Shown here: in pieces, positions 20,814 through 30,297 of the stretch
Position numbering within the stretch: position 1 is the first letter of the stretch
Layout: each line of letters starts with the position of its first letter
DNA from: DATBVX01 sp963696675
Lineage (GTDB): Bacteria; Pseudomonadota; Gammaproteobacteria; Steroidobacterales; Steroidobacteraceae
Assembly (NCBI GenBank): GCA_963696675.1
Contig: CAVOLM010000055.1
Span: 1-64,000 of the forward strand
DNA: 64,000 nt
Direction of reading: 5' to 3'
The notes under the pieces: model-generated
Databases searched by the model: none
The model's input: the letters and a program-made list of their open reading frames with translations, nothing else
What the model was told of the DNA's origin: nothing
Position numbers and translations under genes: made by a program

Positions 20814-21380
20814 TCATGCGCTCAAGCGTTCGCGCAGCAGGCGCCGCGCGCGATGCAGTTGCGCCTTGCAGGTGCCGACTGCGATCCCGAGCATGTTTGC
20901 GGCTTCCTCATGCGTGTAACCATAGATTCCGTAGAGCACCAGCACGTGACGCGCACCTTCCGGCAACGATTCGATCGCGGCCTCCACATCGATGGGCGGC
21001 AGAGCGTCCATGAGCACAGCGCTCTCCGGTTCGGCGCCCTCCTCGTGTTGCGGAGCCGGCACCACTTCCAGGTGGCCTCGCCGGCCGCGCGCCAGCGCCG
21101 CGTTGACGGCGATCCGGTGTAGCCACGTGCCGAGGGCACTGCGACCCTCGAAGCGACCGAGGTTGCGCCAGGCGCTGATGAAGGTCTCCTGCGTGCAGTC
21201 CTCGGCCACTGAAGGCTCGCGGGTCAGCCGCAGACACAGGCCATAGACCTTGCCCGAGTAGGCCCGGTAGATCTGCTCGAAGGCGAGCCGATCGCCCGCG
21301 CGCGCGCGCTCGATCCACTGTTCCTCGGTGTCGATCGCCCGCGATTCCACGGTCATTGCGGCGCTCTGGCCTGTCCTCAT
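20814..21380 (-). CDS. ECF sigma factor, RpoE type
   Basis: A 188-residue sigma-70-family ECF factor. Region 2: AGDRLAFEQIYRAYSGKVYG, partly quoted, then EDCTQETFISAWRNLGRFEG and LGTWLHRIAVNAALARGR. Region 4: LPEGARHVLVLYGIYGYTHEEAANML, in part, with the DNA-contact helix GTCKAQLHRARRLLRERL. It heads a minus-strand series with a membrane anti-sigma candidate, a DUF4097 protein and an AsmA protein. Upstream at 21446-21473 the minus strand shows AAACC and, 18 bases on, TCTAA, which could be an ECF-type autoregulated promoter (weak). ATG 21380 is used; ATG 21356 is possible. Confidence 0.9.
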   Translation of the reverse strand: MRTGQSAAMTVESRAIDTEEQWIERARAGDRLAFEQIYRAYSGKVYGLCLRLTREPSVAEDCTQETFISAWRNLGRFEGRSALGTWLHRIAVNAALARGRRGHLEVVPAPQHEEGAEPESAVLMDALPPIDVEAAIESLPEGARHVLVLYGIYGYTHEEAANMLGIAVGTCKAQLHRARRLLRERLSA

Positions 21381-21588
21381 GCATCGATACTACCAGCCGC
21401 GTCGCGCCGGGCGCCCCGCGTGCAAATCCGAAGTGATCCGACGAGTTAGACGCGGCTCAAGGGCCGGAGGTTTGAATGCCGGGAAGCCTTTTGGCGCCCG
21501 GCAGAGAGGCCAGATGTGGTACGCCATGCAGGTTCGCCCGGGTGCTGAACGCACCCTAGCCGGTGGGGAGGATCCTGCCGGATCCGGC

Positions 21589-22299
21589 TCAGCCCGTTTC
21601 GCGGCCGGCGAACCAGTTCACGGCGTAGCGGATCAGTTGCGAGGCGTCCTTGATCCGCAGCTTCTTCTTGATGCGCTGCCGGTGCGATTCGACCGTCTTG
21701 ACGCTCAAGTCGAGGGCCACCGCGATTTCGCGCGTGCTCGTACCCTTGCCGATGAAGTGCAGGATCTGCAGCTCGCGGTTGCTCAGCCGGTCGATGGGAT
21801 TGAGCGAAACGTAATGGCCGCCCGCCGTGAAGCGATCCACCAGGATCTTGTTGACGGCATCACTCACATACACGCCGCCATCGAGAACCTTGCGCAGGGC
21901 GACGAGGAACTGCTCGCTCGCGGCCTGCTTCATGATGTAGCCATTGGCACCGGAGCTCAGGACTCGTTCGGCGTAGATCGTCTCGTCGTGCATCGACAGC
22001 ACCAGGATCGGCAGGCGCGGGTGCTGGGCGCGCGCATCGGTGACCAGATCGATGCCGTCGCCCTGCTTGAGCGAAATGTCGACGATGACGACGTCAGGAT
22101 GCAGTTCGCGAATCGCGGTGCGCGCTTCCTTCACCGTCTCGACCTCGCCACAGACCATCAGATCGTCTTCCTGGTCGATCAGGCGTCGCAGTCCCTGACG
22201 CACGATCGGATGATCGTCGACGACCAGCACGCGCCGTCCTCTCCTTTTCGTCGGGACCCCGATCGGGTGTTTCATCGTCGGCTGGGCTCCAGTCATCAT
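21589..22299 (-). CDS. NarL/UvrY-family response regulator
   Basis: A two-component DNA-binding regulator of 236 residues. The receiver domain (about 23-140) has acidic residues in VLVVDDHPIVR, phospho-acceptor Asp in VVIVDISLKQGDG, and the conserved Lys in YIMKQA. The LuxR-type helix-turn-helix is at about 168-230 (LSNRELQILHFIGKGTSTRE, then LDLSVKTVESHRQRIKKKL). It lies immediately downstream of a multi-PAS histidine kinase with HisKA_3 architecture, its evident partner (gap 18 bases). Targets cannot be told from sequence. Confidence 0.92.
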   Translation of the reverse strand: MMTGAQPTMKHPIGVPTKRRGRRVLVVDDHPIVRQGLRRLIDQEDDLMVCGEVETVKEARTAIRELHPDVVIVDISLKQGDGIDLVTDARAQHPRLPILVLSMHDETIYAERVLSSGANGYIMKQAASEQFLVALRKVLDGGVYVSDAVNKILVDRFTAGGHYVSLNPIDRLSNRELQILHFIGKGTSTREIAVALDLSVKTVESHRQRIKKKLRIKDASQLIRYAVNWFAGRETG

Positions 22300-22317
22300 C
22301 TGCTCCTGCTCCTTGAA

Positions 22318-24526
22318 TCAAGTACGAACGACACCGCCGTCGGCGGGCGGTGGCTGACGGCATCTGCAGATCACCTGTAAACCTCCGCCCTCCGCAGCTT
22401 CGAGCGCTACGGATGCGGGGATCATGCTGGCACGGTAGTGCATGATCTTCAGGCCCATGCCGCGGCTGAGCTGCGCATCTCCTGCCATGCCGCTGCCGTT
22501 GTCGCGCACGATCAGCGTCACGTTCTCGGTCGTGACCTGCAGATCGATCGTGACCTGGCTGGCATGGCCATGCTTGACCGCGTTGTTCACTGCTTCCTGA
22601 GCGATGCGGTACAGGTGATCGCATGCCGCGGCATCGAGCGTGAGCTGCGGCCAGACCTTACCGCGAAAGCGCACCGCGGCGCCGTACATGTCACTCGCGC
22701 GGGTGGCCAGGGCGCGCAGCGCCGAGGGCAATCCGCCGCGCTCGACGCTCACGGGTGAGACACCGCGTGCCAGGGCGCGAGCCCCATCGATCGCGCGGTT
22801 GACCAGAGCAACGATCTCCTCCGCATCCTCCGCCGCGACCGCGTGCTCGCGCTTCAGTCGGCTCACCAGGCTCGTCAGCATCAACGCGACGCCCGTGAGC
22901 TCCTGGCCGAGCCCGTCATGCAGATCGCTGCCGATGCGGCGCTGCTCGCGGTTGGCGATGTCGATGATCTCGCGCTCCAGCTCGCGACGTTGCGTGACAT
23001 CCTCGAGGACCACCAGCCGATGTGCCTCTCCGCCGATCTCGATCGGGGTGATGACGCAGCCGGCGGTGAAGAAACTGCCATCGCGATGCACGCAATGCAG
23101 GTCGCGCGCGAAGAACTCGGCCTCGGTGAGCCGCTGATTGATTTCGCCCCTGACCTCTTCGTACTGGCTCTCGCTGTAGCGCGTGAGCACGCGGCCGCTC
23201 TGCCCGATGAGATGACGAGGCTCGTAGCCAGTCGACCCGCTTGATGGCACCGTTCGCCATGCGGATCGTGCTCGAGGAATCGAGCACCAGCACGCCCTCG
23301 CGCATCGCATCGAGAATGCGCGCCTGGATCTTGAGCGCCTCCTCGCCACGGCGCCGCACCGTGACCTCAGTGCTCGCGACGGTGAGCCCTGTGGGCTGCT
23401 CCTCGTGCATCACGAGACCCACGCGGTTTTCGAACCAGCGCACTTCGCCATCGATGACGTGACGTAATTCGTAGGTCTGCGGCTCACGCGTCGCAAGCGC
23501 ACGATCGTAGACGGCGCGGACCGGATCACGCTCCTCTTGCGGCAGCAGATCGAGGATCGAGCGACCGATCAGCTCCTCCGGCGTGTGGCCCAGAATCGGC
23601 CGATTCACGAACTGAATGCGCAGGTCGAGATCCGCGAGGAACAACAGATCAGGGACACTCTGGGTCACTGCTCGCAGACGTTCGTTGCTGGTCGCCAGGT
23701 GCTGCTCGGCGCGCTTGCGCGCATCGATGTCCATCGAGGTACCGATGATGCGCAGCGGCCGCCCCGCGGCGTCGCGCTCGACGATGCGGCCGCGGTCGAA
23801 CATCCAGCGCCAGCTGCCATTCGCGCACAACACGCGGTACTCGAGCTCCAGGCGATCGCTGTCGCCTTCCAGGTGCTGCTTGAGCGCCGGCTCGATATGA
23901 CGCTGATCGTCCGGATGCACGCGCTTCGCCCAGGGAAACGCTTCGGCGTACCACTCCTCCGGTGACCAGCCAGTCATGATGAACCACTGCTCGCTGCGAC
24001 GCGCGCTCTTCTGGTTTACGTCGAGATCCCAGTACGCGAGGTTTCCGCCCCACAAGACGGTTTCGAAGCGCCGCTCGCTATCGCGCAGGCGCTGCTCGAT
24101 CATCTTGTGCTCGGTGATCTCGTGCGCGCTCAGCAGCACTGCGTGGACGTCGGCCTGAGCCAACAGGTTCACCAGAGTGCAATCGAACCAGATACCACTG
24201 CCGTCGCGCTGGAGAAGTCTCAGCTGACAGTGCAGCTCCGGCGTTTCGCCGCCGGCCAGCTGCGATCGGAACTGTTCAACGAACCGAACCTGATCCTCGG
24301 CGACAACGAAGTCGCGCACGTTGCGGTCGATAAGTTCTGCTGGCGTTCGGCCAAGGAGTTCCACGCGTCGATTGACGTGGAGGACTGTGGCTTCGGCATC
24401 CAGCAGCAGGGTGAGTGTCGGGATCTGATCGAGGATGGCGCGAAACACAGGGCTGGGAAAAGTCGCATCCGTCGCGACGCCCGACGCGGCATACAGTTCT
24501 ACGAGCGACTCCTGCGGCATGCTCAT
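22318..24526 (-). CDS. Soluble multi-PAS sensor histidine kinase, NarX/UhpB type (frameshifted)
   Basis: Cytoplasmic sensor kinase with four successive PAS domains, including a PAS_3-type fold with WSPEEWYAEAFPWAKRVHPD (partly quoted) and PAC motifs such as IGTSMDIDARKRAEQ and STEVTVRRRGEEAL. The HisKA_3 dimerisation domain reads RRIGSDLHDGLGQEL, with its phospho-acceptor His intact, and the ATPase domain has IAQEAVNNAVKHG and VRDNGSGM. There is no transmembrane helix, so it senses an internal signal, perhaps redox or a small ligand. The frame breaks near 23240 in the fourth PAS. Removing one base gives ~735 residues. The start is uncertain: ATG 24526 (GGTGG upstream) is used, with 24550 or 24616 possible. 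Confidence 0.85.
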
Positions 24527-24761
24527 GAAACCACCGATCCTGGCGGCCATCTCCGGCACAGCATATCGAGATTCTCGCACGCGCGCCGCTGGAAGCGGCG
24601 ACCTGAGCGACAACATTCGCGATGTCAAAGGAACGTAAAGAAAGAGTTGGTCGTCGCGTATCGCGGCAGCGGTTCGTCCCTGTGGCGAGGTCGGCGGCAG
24701 ATGGCTGAAAATGACATGTCGTTGACTCTCTGCCGAGGGTTGACGATGGGATACTCAACGC

Positions 24762-25790
24762 ATGCCGAAGCGAAATTCCACCACGGCGGGACCAAAGCGC
24801 GCCCGGACGCATCGCGTCGTGATGCTCGCCTACCCCGACGCGCAGGTGCTCGACGTCACGGGTCCTCTCGAAGTGTTCGCACGGACGAGCCGCTGGCTCA
24901 AGGATCACCGCGCCCAGCGCGTTCCCGCCTATGAGATCGAGCTGACGGCGCCTGCGGCCGGGCCATTGGCCATGTCGAGCGGGTTGAAGCTGGTCGCCGA
25001 ACGCTCATTTCGCGAAGTGGAGCGTGTGGACACTCTCCTGCTCGCTGGCGGCATTGGCTTCCAGGCCGTGACGCGTAACGCCGAGGTGATTCGCTGGATT
25101 CAACGCAAAGCGCAGACTGTGGAGCGCGTAGGCTCGATCTGCACTGGCGCGTTCGTGCTCGCCGCGTGTGGGCTGCTCGATCACAAGTCGGCGACGACAC
25201 ATTGGGCCTACTGCGATCGGCTCGCGAAAGCGGTACCGGGCTGCACCGTCGACCCCGACGCGCTCTACGTCCGCAATGGCAATGTGTACACCTCCGCTGG
25301 TGTCACTGCGGGTATGGACATGGCGCTTGCCATGGTCGAGGAGGACTGGGGCAAGGCGACCGCGCTCGCCGTCGCGCAGGAGCTGGTGATGTTCCTGAAG
25401 CGCCCGGGAGGACAATCGCAGTTCAGCCGCTACCTGCAGGCGCAGCAGCGCGATGATCCCTTTGGGAAGCTCCAACTTTGGGTGCTCGAGCATCTCGATG
25501 CGAATCTTTCGGTGGAGAAGCTCGCGGAGGTCGCGGGACTCAGCGTGCGGCACTTCTCCCGGCAATTCAGCAACGCGGTCGGCGTGTCGCCTGCCGCGTT
25601 CGTGCAGCGCCTGCGCGTCGAAGAAGCGCGACGCTGCATCGAGGACGGCTCCAACCGGCTCAAGAGTGTCGCGCGGCGCTGCGGCTTCGCGGATGAGCAA
25701 TCGTTGCGGCGCGCGTTTCGACGCGCCCTGGGTGTCACACCGGCAGAATACCGAAGTCGCTTTGCGCCTTCTGTCACCCACCAGACTTAG
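24762..25790 (+). CDS. GlxA-family AraC transcriptional regulator with DJ-1/PfpI domain
   Basis: A 342-residue regulator. Residues ~18-190 are a DJ-1/PfpI-like domain (VVMLAYPDAQVLDVTGPLEV, partly quoted; LLLAGGIGFQAV; VGSICTGAFVLAACGLL with the nucleophile-elbow-like Cys; ATTHWAYCDRLA). Residues ~235-335 are a two-HTH AraC domain (LSVEKLAEVAGLSVRHFSRQF, in part; RRCGFADEQSLRRAFRRALGV, in part). GlxA-type regulators often control use of nitrogenous or quaternary-amine compounds, but the neighbours give no substrate. It is divergent from the PAS kinase. Confidence 0.92.
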   Translation: MPKRNSTTAGPKRARTHRVVMLAYPDAQVLDVTGPLEVFARTSRWLKDHRAQRVPAYEIELTAPAAGPLAMSSGLKLVAERSFREVERVDTLLLAGGIGFQAVTRNAEVIRWIQRKAQTVERVGSICTGAFVLAACGLLDHKSATTHWAYCDRLAKAVPGCTVDPDALYVRNGNVYTSAGVTAGMDMALAMVEEDWGKATALAVAQELVMFLKRPGGQSQFSRYLQAQQRDDPFGKLQLWVLEHLDANLSVEKLAEVAGLSVRHFSRQFSNAVGVSPAAFVQRLRVEEARRCIEDGSNRLKSVARRCGFADEQSLRRAFRRALGVTPAEYRSRFAPSVTHQT

Positions 25791-25818
25791 TTTCAAGGGC
25801 GCGCGTAAAGGGAGTTGC

Positions 25819-26685
25819 TCAAAAGGTTCGTGTGAAAAAGAGAAGCGCTGCCCAACGCGACTTGGTCTCGAATTTGACCTGAGTCTCCCCGGCTGGCGGA
25901 GCCTTTCCCTCATCAAATCCATCCGCTAGTGACTTGACGTCTGAGTCCAATATCGCGCCAATTCCGACTGAGAACCCGTCGGACTGGCCCTTCTTTGTGT
26001 CCTTCCAGCCGAACATGATGCCGGCTCCAAACGCCGACAATAGCTCATCGGTCTTGGCAACGATTCCGAAGAACGGCCCGACACCGAAAGAACCCGCATA
26101 GCAGCTCTCCATGTGACACCAGCCGTAATAGTGACTTTCCAATATCACTCGTGGCTCCTGAGTTTCATCTTTGATGGCGCGTACTGTTCCGTCGACAGCA
26201 ATTTCTGCCTCCGAAATGACCTTATCCCCCGAGAAGGAGACTCCAACCCCAACACCAAAAGTCAGGCCCATGAACTTCGCCTCACCACCGATCTCTTCCG
26301 CCTGATCGCTTGCCTGCTTTTGGAAATCCTGCACAACCAGCGCGGCGCGAGCCGCTTCAGAACCTTCTTCGGCCACCACTAGCGCGCCCAATGTAGATAC
26401 GCACTCTTCATAGCGCCTGGCGGCGTCATATCGTTCTGAGGCAGGCTTGCTTGTCTTCCTTACGTAGGCACTTACGTGTGCCTGCGTACAATCAGCGAGG
26501 TCGGGCCGCGTTGCTGCCAGCTCCGCGAAGATGCTGCCATTGGCAACGGTGACCTGAAGGTCGGTCAGCGTTCGGCTCTTGCCGCCAAGGATGACTTGCG
26601 CGTGAGCCTGACCGCTGCCCACCGTCACCAGCGCTCCGAGAATCAGTTGAATCAGGCCGAGTCGCCCGTAGTTGTTACGTTCCAT
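25819..26685 (-). CDS. Unrecognised exported protein, possibly outer-membrane
   Basis: I do not recognise the family. A signal peptide is visible (LIQLILGALVTVGSGQAHA, cleaved near residue 29). The middle (residues ~60-150) is helical and charged with two cysteines (LADCTQAHV, YEECVSTL). The C-terminal half is glycine-rich with alternating hydrophobics (FMGLTFGVGVGVSFSG, FGVGPFFGIVAK, FGAGIMFGW) and ends in LLFFTRTF. The terminal phenylalanine and strand-like pattern suggest a small beta-barrel. Two further cysteines lie in WCHMESCYAG. Length 288 with no frame break. It converges on the GlxA regulator. Confidence 0.7.
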   Translation of the reverse strand: MERNNYGRLGLIQLILGALVTVGSGQAHAQVILGGKSRTLTDLQVTVANGSIFAELAATRPDLADCTQAHVSAYVRKTSKPASERYDAARRYEECVSTLGALVVAEEGSEAARAALVVQDFQKQASDQAEEIGGEAKFMGLTFGVGVGVSFSGDKVISEAEIAVDGTVRAIKDETQEPRVILESHYYGWCHMESCYAGSFGVGPFFGIVAKTDELLSAFGAGIMFGWKDTKKGQSDGFSVGIGAILDSDVKSLADGFDEGKAPPAGETQVKFETKSRWAALLFFTRTF

Positions 26686-26811
26686 GACTCGCTCCCCTTG
26701 CCCGGGTTGTTATGGTTTACCTTCGATAGCCACCTAGGAGGGTTAAAGAAGAAGTCTTTCCGATTGTCGTTTTTCGTCACCCTGTTCGGCTATCTGGAAG
26801 TCCCGGATTCG

Positions 26812-26885
26812 TGGAGCGGGTGAAGGGAATCGAACCCTCGTCACTTGGTTGGGAACCAAGAGCTCTACCATTGAGCTACACCCGC
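26812..26885 (-). tRNA. tRNA-Gly (CCC)
   Basis: A 74-base cloverleaf on the minus strand. GCGGGTG and CACCCGC form the acceptor stem, with discriminator T and an encoded CCA end at 26812-26814. The anticodon stem CTTGG/CCAAG encloses loop TTCCCAA, giving anticodon CCC. The T loop contains GGTTCGATTCC. Confidence 0.96.
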
Positions 26886-26896
26886 AGCGGGCAGTG

Positions 26897-26926
26897 ATTC
26901 TACGAGCGCACCTCCAGTACGGGCAA
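26897..26926 (-). promoter_or_regulatory. Sigma-70 promoter of tRNA-Gly
   Basis: On the minus strand TTGCCC (26926-26921) and TAGAAT (26902-26897) are 18 bases apart and end 12 bases before the tRNA 5' end, the usual distance for a tRNA promoter. Confidence 0.6.
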
Positions 26927-26949
26927 CGCTTGTTGTCCCCCACCGGAAA

Positions 26950-28345
26950 TCAGTGCTTTGCGGCCAGCTCCTTGAGCAGCACGTAGTAGTACGTCAGGCC
27001 GTTATAGAAGGACTCGACGGGCAGGCGCTCATTGAGACCGTGCGAGAAGACGTCGCTCTCCTTGCTGAAGGTCGAGGACACGCCGTAGGTCGGAATTCCT
27101 GCCTGGCTGAAGATCGCCCCATCGGTCGCATAGGGAACCATGTCCGGGACGATTATCGTCCCCGGATACACGCTGTGCACGGCCTTGGTCACGGCCGCCA
27201 TGACGTCGCTGCGAATCGGCGACGGCTTGGCAACCGCGGGATTGTTGATGAGCTTGAGCTCGACTTTTTCGCCCGCTAGCTTCTGTAGCTTGCCCTTCAC
27301 CTCGTCAACGCTGCTGCCCGGAAAGACACGGCAATTGATTACCGCGGTCGCGGTCTGCGGCAGTGCATTCTCGGCGTGACCCGCCTTGAGCATGGTCGCA
27401 ACACAGGTGGTGCGCGTGCGTCCGACATCCTGCGGACTGTTGTAGAGGATGTCCGCGGCCGCGGCGTCGTGCGGATTCGCGGCGAAACGGGCCATGGCCT
27501 GACCAAGCTCACCGGGCGTCGCGGCAGCGGACGCCTTGAAGCTGCCCAGTGTCCAGTCGTTCCACATCACCGGAAAGCGATACGCCTGCACCGCCTTGAG
27601 TGCATCCGCCAGCTCATAGATCGCATTGTCATTGCGCGGCCGGGAGCTGTGCCCGCCGGGGTTGTGCACCGTCATCTCGAACGTGACGGACGCCTTCTCT
27701 GCGCCCTGCAGCGTGTAGAGCTGTGCCTTGCCGGTCTGCTCGTCGAACGTGCCGCCACCACCATCGCTGTTGAGCGCGAACTCGGCATCGACCAGGTCGC
27801 GATGCTTGTCGACGAGATCGCGAGTTGTCGCCTGCGCAGTCTCTTCATCGCCGCTGAAGACGATCACCAGGTCACGCGTGGGAACGAAATGCTCCGCCTT
27901 GAGGCGCAGAAATGTCGCGGTCAGAATCGCGATTTCGCTCTTGATGTCGTAGGTACCACGCCCGAAGAAGAAGCCGTTCTCCTCGATCAGCGTGTACGGA
28001 TCGCGTTCCCAGTCTTCGCGGTTCGCGGTGACCACGTCCATGTGGGCAAGCAGCAGGATCGGCTTGCCGCCGGTACCGTTGCCGCGATAACGAACCACCA
28101 GCGATGCCGTCTCGTCGTACGGGATGATGTGGATATCGTCGCTTGCGAATCCGCCGGCGCGGAACTTGCCGGCGAGGTACTCGGCCATGACCGGGACCTG
28201 GTGAAGGCCTTCCGAGGTCTTGAAGGCGATGATCGAGCGGAAAATATCGAGCGCTTGTGCGCGAACAGCTTGCGGGTGCATCCGCGTGCGCGCCGCCGAC
28301 CGCCGCGACCAAACCGGCCGCCACTAGAGCCAACAATAATCGCAT
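26950..28345 (-). CDS. Exported M20-family metallopeptidase (frameshifted N-terminus)
   Basis: Zinc peptidase of the M20 (ArgE/DapE/PepT-like) family. Metal and catalytic motifs are LLLAHMDVV, GRGTYDIKSE, FSGDEETAQ, NSDGGGGTF and the late SHGLNER. The M20 dimerisation domain holds NPGGHSSRPRND. The main frame begins without an export signal, but ATG 28345 gives a signal peptide (MRLLLALVAAGLVAAVGGAHA, cited in part) that joins it if one base is removed near 28275. The repaired protein is ~464 residues and acts outside the cytoplasm, probably on peptides or an N-acyl amino acid. It is followed upstream by kdgK-eda, with no obvious shared role. Confidence 0.86.
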
Positions 28346-28376
28346 TGGATTCCCTGTCGTGAGATCGCGAACCGCC

Positions 28377-29483
28377 TCAACGGATGACGCGCGCGCCCTT
28401 TCCCTTCATGACGGCCTCGACTTCCCTGGCATTGACCATGGAAGTGTCGCCGGGTGTCGTCATCGCAAGCGCGCCGTGTGCCGCGCCGTATTCGACTGCA
28501 GCCTGTGGGCCCTTGCCCTCGAGGAACGCATACGCGAGACCGGACGCAAAGCCATCGCCGCCACCGACGCGATCGTAGATCTCGAGGTTCTCGCGCATGA
28601 TCGACTGATAGAACTGGCCGCCCGCATACAGGATCGCCGACCAGTCGTTGAAGCTCGCGGTTTTCGCGTTGCGCAAGGTGGTGGCGGCGACCTTGAAGTT
28701 CGGGAATTGCTTCACGGCCGTCTGGATCATTTTCTTGAAGTTCGCCGGGTCGATCGCGGAGATGTGCTCATCGAGCCCTTCGACTTCGAAACCGAGGCAC
28801 GCGGTGAAATCCTCTTCGTTGCCGATCATCACGTCGACATATTTCGCGATGCTGCGGTTGATTCGCTGCGCACCTTCCTTGCCGCCCTGGCTCTTCCATA
28901 GCGAGGCGCGGTAGTTCAGATCGTAGGAGACGATCGTGCCGTGTTTGCGGGCGATTTCTACCGCTTCGATCACCGTGTCAGCAGTATTCGAAGCGAGCGC
29001 TGCGAAGATGCCGCCGGTGTGAAACCAGCGCACGCCCTCCTCACCGAAGAGCTGCTCCCAGTTCACTTCGCCTGGCTTGAGCTGCGAGGCGGCGGAATGA
29101 CCGCGATCGGAGCAGCCGAGCGCCGCGCGAATGCCGAATCCCTTCTCGGTGAAATTGAGGCCGACGCGCGTGTTGCGGCCGATGCCGTCGAACTCACGCC
29201 ATACGACGTGCGACAGGTCGACGCCACCCTGCATGATCAGATCTTCCACCAGCCAGCCGAGATCATTGACTGGCAACGCAGTGACGACGGTGGAACGCTT
29301 GCCCCAGCACTTGCGCATCGCGCGCGCCACGTTGTATTCGCCGCCGCCTTCCCACACCTGGAAGCTGCGCGCGTTGCGCACGCGGCCGAATCCCGGATCG
29401 AAGCGCAGCATCACCTCGCCGAGCGATGCGCAGTCCCAGCGAGTTTCGCCGGCCGGTCGAATCTTGAGCACGTTGTCGGCCAT
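28377..29483 (-). CDS. kdgK: 2-keto-3-deoxygluconate kinase, PfkB family
   Basis: A ribokinase-type sugar kinase of 368 residues: LGEVMLRFDPG at the N-terminus, the glycine-rich VWEGGGEYNVARAMRK, SYDLNYRASLW, and the catalytic-base segment DRVGGGDGFASGLAYAFLEG, cited in part, with the GxGD signature. The last, with the adjacent KDPG aldolase gene, supports KDG kinase rather than ribokinase. It makes KDPG from 2-keto-3-deoxygluconate, for instance from uronic-acid catabolism. It is four bases downstream of eda, with which it forms an operon. Confidence 0.88.
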   Translation of the reverse strand: MADNVLKIRPAGETRWDCASLGEVMLRFDPGFGRVRNARSFQVWEGGGEYNVARAMRKCWGKRSTVVTALPVNDLGWLVEDLIMQGGVDLSHVVWREFDGIGRNTRVGLNFTEKGFGIRAALGCSDRGHSAASQLKPGEVNWEQLFGEEGVRWFHTGGIFAALASNTADTVIEAVEIARKHGTIVSYDLNYRASLWKSQGGKEGAQRINRSIAKYVDVMIGNEEDFTACLGFEVEGLDEHISAIDPANFKKMIQTAVKQFPNFKVAATTLRNAKTASFNDWSAILYAGGQFYQSIMRENLEIYDRVGGGDGFASGLAYAFLEGKGPQAAVEYGAAHGALAMTTPGDTSMVNAREVEAVMKGKGARVIR

Positions 29484-29486
29484 GAC

Positions 29487-30158
29487 CTATTTTCCGCGAA
29501 TCGCCTTGATGATCTTGATCGTCTGGCGCACTTTCTCCTCCAGCCCCGCGTAGTCCTGCTTGTCGAGCACCTGCTTGCTGATGAGATTGGCGCCCATGCC
29601 GACCGCCGCGACGCCGGCGCCAAACCAGGCACGCAGCGACTCCTCCGTCGTGTCGACAGCTCCCGTGGGCATGATGCGAGTCCAGGGAGAAGGCGCCAGG
29701 ACGGCCTTGACGAAATCCGGTCCCCCCACCGAGCCGGCCGGAAATATCTTGACGATCTCGCAACCGAGTTCCTCGGCGAAGCCGATCTCCGAAGCGCTGC
29801 CGCAGCCGGGGCTGTAAGGAATCTTGCGGCGATTGCAGAGCTTGGCGACGTCGGGATTGAGCACAGGTCCAACGACGAAGCGCGCGCCATTCGCGATGTA
29901 GATGCCTGCGGTCGGCGCATCGACGATCGATCCCACGCCCATGATCACGCTCGGGTCCGCCTTGGCGAAATGACGCGTGACCTCGAGGAACACGTGTGCC
30001 GCGAACTCACCGCGGTTGGTGAACTCGATGCACTTGGCGCCGCCGTTGGCGCAGGCCTGGATCACCTTTTTGCACACATCGACGTCCGGATGATAGAAAA
30101 CCGGTATCACGCCGATGTCCATCATCGCCGTCAGGACTGCCATGCGGTCCTTGACCAT
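29487..30158 (-). CDS. eda: KDPG/4-hydroxy-2-oxoglutarate aldolase
   Basis: Class I aldolase splitting KDPG into pyruvate and glyceraldehyde 3-phosphate, the last step of the Entner-Doudoroff route. Seen are GVIPVFYHPD, IEFTNRGEFA with the conserved glutamate, MGVGSIVDAPTA, and the Schiff-base lysine segment VKIFPAGSVGG, then MPTGAVDTTEESLRAWFGAG. Length 223. TGAGGAGA sits 7 bases before the ATG. It is the first gene of the eda-kdgK pair and divergent from trmB. Confidence 0.92.
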   Translation of the reverse strand: MVKDRMAVLTAMMDIGVIPVFYHPDVDVCKKVIQACANGGAKCIEFTNRGEFAAHVFLEVTRHFAKADPSVIMGVGSIVDAPTAGIYIANGARFVVGPVLNPDVAKLCNRRKIPYSPGCGSASEIGFAEELGCEIVKIFPAGSVGGPDFVKAVLAPSPWTRIMPTGAVDTTEESLRAWFGAGVAAVGMGANLISKQVLDKQDYAGLEEKVRQTIKIIKAIRGK

Positions 30159-30261
30159 GCCGACTCTCCTCAGACTGAAGCACTATGCCTCGCGAGTGAA
30201 GGCACCGCGGGCAGGTGCGAAATTCTGGTGGAACAACGCACCGCGATCAATCAAGAAATTT

Positions 30262-30285
30262 GTCCCGGGACATTCGAGCCGGGAC
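30262..30285. repeat. 7-bp inverted repeat just upstream of trmB
   Basis: GTCCCGG (30262-30268) and CCGGGAC (30279-30285) pair around a 10-base loop, ending 12 bases before the trmB ATG. It could form a leader hairpin over the ribosome-binding area, which has no clear Shine-Dalgarno. The role is unknown. Confidence 0.35.
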
Positions 30286-30297
30286 TAGAGTAGCGGC

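Noticed and set aside
21381..21588. Possible structured RNA or riboswitch upstream of the RpoE-type sigma gene
   Set aside because: A 7-bp stem (GCCGGG.../...CCCGGC) is present, but no known riboswitch core could be recognised.
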